A stretch of 64,000 nucleotides of DNA from Aquamicrobium zhengzhouense (lineage in GTDB: Bacteria > Pseudomonadota > Alphaproteobacteria > Rhizobiales > Rhizobiaceae): assembly GCF_016124105.1 (NCBI RefSeq), contig NZ_JADGMQ010000007.1, forward strand, positions 62,001-126,000, read 5' to 3'. This document shows, one piece after another, positions 62,436 to 64,000 of the stretch (within the stretch, counting starts at the first letter, position 1; each line of letters begins with the position of its first letter). The translations under genes were made by a program, and so were the position numbers. The notes beneath the pieces were generated by a model that was not told the DNA's origin, searched no databases, and saw nothing but the letters and a program-made list of their open reading frames with translations.

Positions 62436-63283
62436 GGTCTGGAGCTGCGTCCGCTCGGGTCAAGGCTGTCCCGCAGCCAGTCGCCGAGGAGGTTGAGGCC
62501 GAGCACGGTCAGAAGGATCGCCAGACCGGGAAAAACACTGACCCACCAGGCGGTTTGCAAATAAGTCCGGCCATCGGCCAGCATTCCGCCCCAGCTCGGC
62601 GTGCTCGGATCAATACCAAGACCAAGGAAGGTCAGGCTGCTCTCGAGCAGAATGTTGTTCGCGACATTGAGGGTCATCAGCACGATGACCGGGCCCAACA
62701 GATTTGGCAAAAGGTGCTGGAAGATGATCCGCCAGTTGGTGACGCCGATTGCGCGCGCCGACAGCACGAACTCGCGTTCGCGCAGGGTCAGAACCTGTCC
62801 CCGGACGAGACGGGCATATTTCACCCACTCCGACACGATCAGCAGGATGATCGTGTTGGTCAGGCTGGGGCCGACAATGGCGACAAAGGTCATCGCCAAC
62901 AGGATGAAGGGCAGGGCGAGCTGGATGTCGGCAAAGCGCATCAGCAGCATATCCCAGAAGCCGCGATAATAGCCCGCGACTAGGCCGAGTACGACGCCAA
63001 GCAGCACCGCACCAATCACCGAAACAACGCCGACGAGGAGCGAAACCTTGCCGCCTGCGAGCACGCGGGCAAGAACGTCACGGCCAAGCGGATCGGTGCC
63101 GAACGGATGTGTCCAGTTGGTGAACGGGGCGGTGAGGCGCGCGGCCAGATCCACCTTCGTTGCCCCGCCGGGGAAAAGCACCTCGGAGAAAAGAACGCCG
63201 AAACAGATGATCGCGGTCAGCGAGGCGCCGATGATGAATTCGAGGTTGTAGAACCTGCTTCGACGGGCTGTGGTCGTGGCCAT
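62432..63283 (-). CDS. ABC transporter permease, DppC type
   Basis: A 283-residue permease: first helix about 20-42, then HPFGTDPLGRDVLARVLAG, the hallmark of DppC, and the EAA loop around ARAIGVTNWRIIFQHLLPN. ATG 63283 has GGAG nine bases upstream; the frame is open another 18 codons without support. Middle gene of a leftward peptide-type ABC operon that ends with the M14 peptidase. Confidence 0.9.
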   Translation of the reverse strand: MATTTARRSRFYNLEFIIGASLTAIICFGVLFSEVLFPGGATKVDLAARLTAPFTNWTHPFGTDPLGRDVLARVLAGGKVSLLVGVVSVIGAVLLGVVLGLVAGYYRGFWDMLLMRFADIQLALPFILLAMTFVAIVGPSLTNTIILLIVSEWVKYARLVRGQVLTLREREFVLSARAIGVTNWRIIFQHLLPNLLGPVIVLMTLNVANNILLESSLTFLGLGIDPSTPSWGGMLADGRTYLQTAWWVSVFPGLAILLTVLGLNLLGDWLRDSLDPSGRSSRP

Positions 63284-63287
63284 GGTG

Positions 63288-64000
63288 CTACTCCAACCGG
63301 ATACGCGGATCGACGAGGCCGTAAGCGATGTCGACAATGAGATTGACCGCCACGATCAGCAGCGCAAGGACAGTGATCACGGCCTGAAGAACCGGATAGT
63401 CGCGCGCATTGACCGCATCGAAGGCGAGGGTGCCAAGGCCCGGCCAGCTGAAGACCTTCTCGATGACTACGAGGCCGCCGAGCATGCCGCCAAACTGCAG
63501 GCCGAAATAGGTGATGAGCGGGATCGCGCAGTTCCTCAGCGCATGCTTGTAGAGAACCTTGCTCTCGCTCAGCCCTTTTGCCCGGGCGACCATCACATAT
63601 TGCGACTGCAGAGTTTCGAGCATGGCCGTTCGCACCAGCCGCACATTGGTCGCAGTCAGGATGATGCCCATGGTCAGCGTCGGCATGATGTAGCTTTCGA
63701 AGCTTCCCATCCCGCTTGGTGGCAACAGGCCAAGGGCGATCGAGAACAACAGGACCAGCATCGTGGCCAGCCAGAAGTTCGGGAAGGATACGCCGACCAG
63801 CGAGAAGATGCGGATCATCTGATCCGCTGCCTTGCCGCGAGAGACAGCCGCCCAGATACCGAGCGGGATCGACATGACAATCGAGACCAGCATCGAGACG
63901 AAAGCGAGCTTCAGGGTCGATGGTGCTGCTGCCGCAATCAGGCCGGAAACCGGCGCGCCGCCAGCGAAACTGCGGCCGAGGTCAAACGTCACCAGCCCTT
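63288..64000 (-). CDS. ABC transporter permease, DppB type (5' end beyond window)
   Basis: The frame remains open to the window edge; 237 residues are visible, from VTFDLGRSF to the stop. It has the typical DppB loop AKGLSESKVLYKHALRNCAIPLI and the FSWPGLGTLAFDAV and DPRIRLE endings. The missing part is the N-terminal helix and periplasmic loop. It partners the DppC-type permease encoded next. Confidence 0.9.
   Translation of the reverse strand, partial: GLVTFDLGRSFAGGAPVSGLIAAAAPSTLKLAFVSMLVSIVMSIPLGIWAAVSRGKAADQMIRIFSLVGVSFPNFWLATMLVLLFSIALGLLPPSGMGSFESYIMPTLTMGIILTATNVRLVRTAMLETLQSQYVMVARAKGLSESKVLYKHALRNCAIPLITYFGLQFGGMLGGLVVIEKVFSWPGLGTLAFDAVNARDYPVLQAVITVLALLIVAVNLIVDIAYGLVDPRIRLE

Noticed and set aside
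1-64000. CRISPR arrays, transposons, prophage or tRNA/rRNA genes
   Set aside because: No regularly spaced repeats, transposase or integrase motifs, or cloverleaf sequences were found on reading both strands, though short tRNAs could be missed by eye.

Overview
The window looks like chromosome of an alphaproteobacterium, probably of the Hyphomicrobiales. The evidence is family content: TRAP and dipeptide-type ABC transporters, GntR/FadR regulators, and a PQQ/XoxF alcohol-oxidation island. Genes are tightly packed, coupled by 4-bp ATGA/GTGA overlaps, use GTG and TTG starts often, and the DNA is GC-rich by eye. I saw no rRNA, tRNA, CRISPR array, transposase or phage gene. The first and last genes are cut by the window edges. 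All assignments come from reading translations; no database search was run.

1-4 kb: end of a succinate-semialdehyde-type aldehyde dehydrogenase, a class III aminotransferase and a second aldehyde dehydrogenase, consistent with amine or omega-amino acid breakdown. 4-22 kb: a catabolic region in two blocks. Block A is divergent. Leftward it encodes a cytosolic sialidase-like propeller, a PdxA2-like dehydrogenase, a DapA-like aldolase and an iron alcohol dehydrogenase. Rightward it encodes a dipeptide-type ABC importer, a DUF1537 acid-sugar kinase and a FadR-type regulator. The kinase plus PdxA2 pair is the known signature of four-carbon acid-sugar use, but the sialidase-like and DapA-like proteins suggest a larger, unidentified substrate. 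Block B has a regulator with two winged-helix domains divergent from an SDR, an Ldh2-type dehydrogenase, a DctPQM TRAP importer and meso-diaminopimelate dehydrogenase.

22-34 kb: a glycan locus. Ugd and a UDP-xylose-synthase-like enzyme (both minus strand) flank eight coupled plus-strand genes. These include a rare glycoside hydrolase/nucleotide-sugar epimerase fusion and three CgeB-like glycosyltransferases. No flippase, polymerase or priming transferase is visible. 34-40 kb: a BLUF blue-light sensor, a PhnB-like protein, an azoreductase with a divergent LysR regulator, a sulfonate/nitrate-type ABC importer and a GFA-family protein.

40-61 kb: a PQQ-dependent periplasmic oxidation island. It holds a cytochrome c, a NosP/NahK-like FIST sensor and hybrid kinase, an AgmR-type regulator, a lanthanide-type XoxF dehydrogenase with XoxG- and XoxJ-like partners, secreted proteins of unknown function (one a cupredoxin fold without its copper ligands), the PQQ-associated ABC/beta-propeller set, pqqABCDE including a 29-residue PqqA, another cytochrome c, a 44-residue membrane peptide and a membrane-bound quinoprotein dehydrogenase. 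Dehydrogenases, cofactor synthesis, electron acceptors and regulation are thus all together. 60.7-64 kb: an M14 carboxypeptidase coupled to a dipeptide-type ABC transporter that runs off the window.
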